6,104 nt of DNA from Desulfomicrobiaceae bacterium. Its GTDB lineage: Bacteria > Desulfobacterota > Desulfovibrionia > Desulfovibrionales > Desulfomicrobiaceae. The DNA lies in NCBI GenBank assembly GCA_003530935.1, contig DPEO01000100.1, positions 1-6,104 on the forward strand. The letters run 5' to 3'. The position numbers and the translations under genes were made by a program. Below the pieces are notes generated by a model. The model did no database searches. It was not told the origin of the DNA and saw only the letters and a program-made list of their open reading frames with translations. Positions 6,090 to 6,104 of the stretch are shown in pieces; the stretch's first letter is position 1, and every line of letters starts with the position of its first letter.

Positions 6090-6104
6090 TTTAGAAAAGA
6101 CAAA

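Noticed and set aside
5831..6103. Minus-strand open frames with NRTRV- and AGIEPAS-type starts near the end of the window
   Set aside because: They are antisense to the tmRNA 3' tRNA-like end. Such motifs are a known artefact of translating the complement of T arms and CCA ends.

Overview
This 6.1-kb window looks like an ordinary chromosomal segment from a Gram-negative anaerobe. My best guess is a sulfate reducer of the Desulfovibrionales type (Desulfobacterota). That guess rests on the two-subunit class I (iron-sulfur) fumarase joined to a short malic enzyme and a dicarboxylate transporter, on a GC content near 60% in most genes, and on a neighbouring methyl-accepting chemotaxis protein. 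No phylogenetic marker was compared, so the taxon is inference. All recognised genes are on the + strand.

Bases 1-3474 hold a C4-dicarboxylate module. It contains the last 58 codons of the fumarase alpha subunit, the complete beta subunit (coupled by a TAATG overlap), a 436-residue malic enzyme, and a DASS/SLC13-type Na+-coupled anion transporter. Together they could import fumarate, malate or succinate, interconvert fumarate and malate, and decarboxylate malate to pyruvate with reduction of NAD(P). A strong intrinsic terminator lies between the malic enzyme and transporter genes, with only 20 bases between its T run and the transporter start. The two genes may therefore be linked by partial read-through. 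The second half of the transporter gene is distinctly AT-richer than the first.

Bases 3475-3649 are intergenic and contain a perfect 15-bp hairpin without a T run. Bases 3650-5602 encode a membrane chemoreceptor with a double-Cache-type sensor, HAMP and MCP signalling region, ending without a CheR/CheB-tethering pentapeptide. A GC-rich hairpin terminator follows it.

Bases 5703-6089 are a complete one-piece tmRNA gene (ssrA) with a sigma-70-type promoter abutting the receptor terminator. The tRNA-like ends, helix 2, pseudoknot PK1, a second clear pseudoknot and the tag reading frame (AEDNFEYALAA plus stop) can all be read directly. The last 15 bases hold nothing recognisable.

I found no clear sign of a previously undescribed system, and no CRISPR array, insertion sequence or phage gene. 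The points worth a second look are modest: the terminator inside the module, the composition break in the transporter, the unexplained hairpin and the tmRNA tag.
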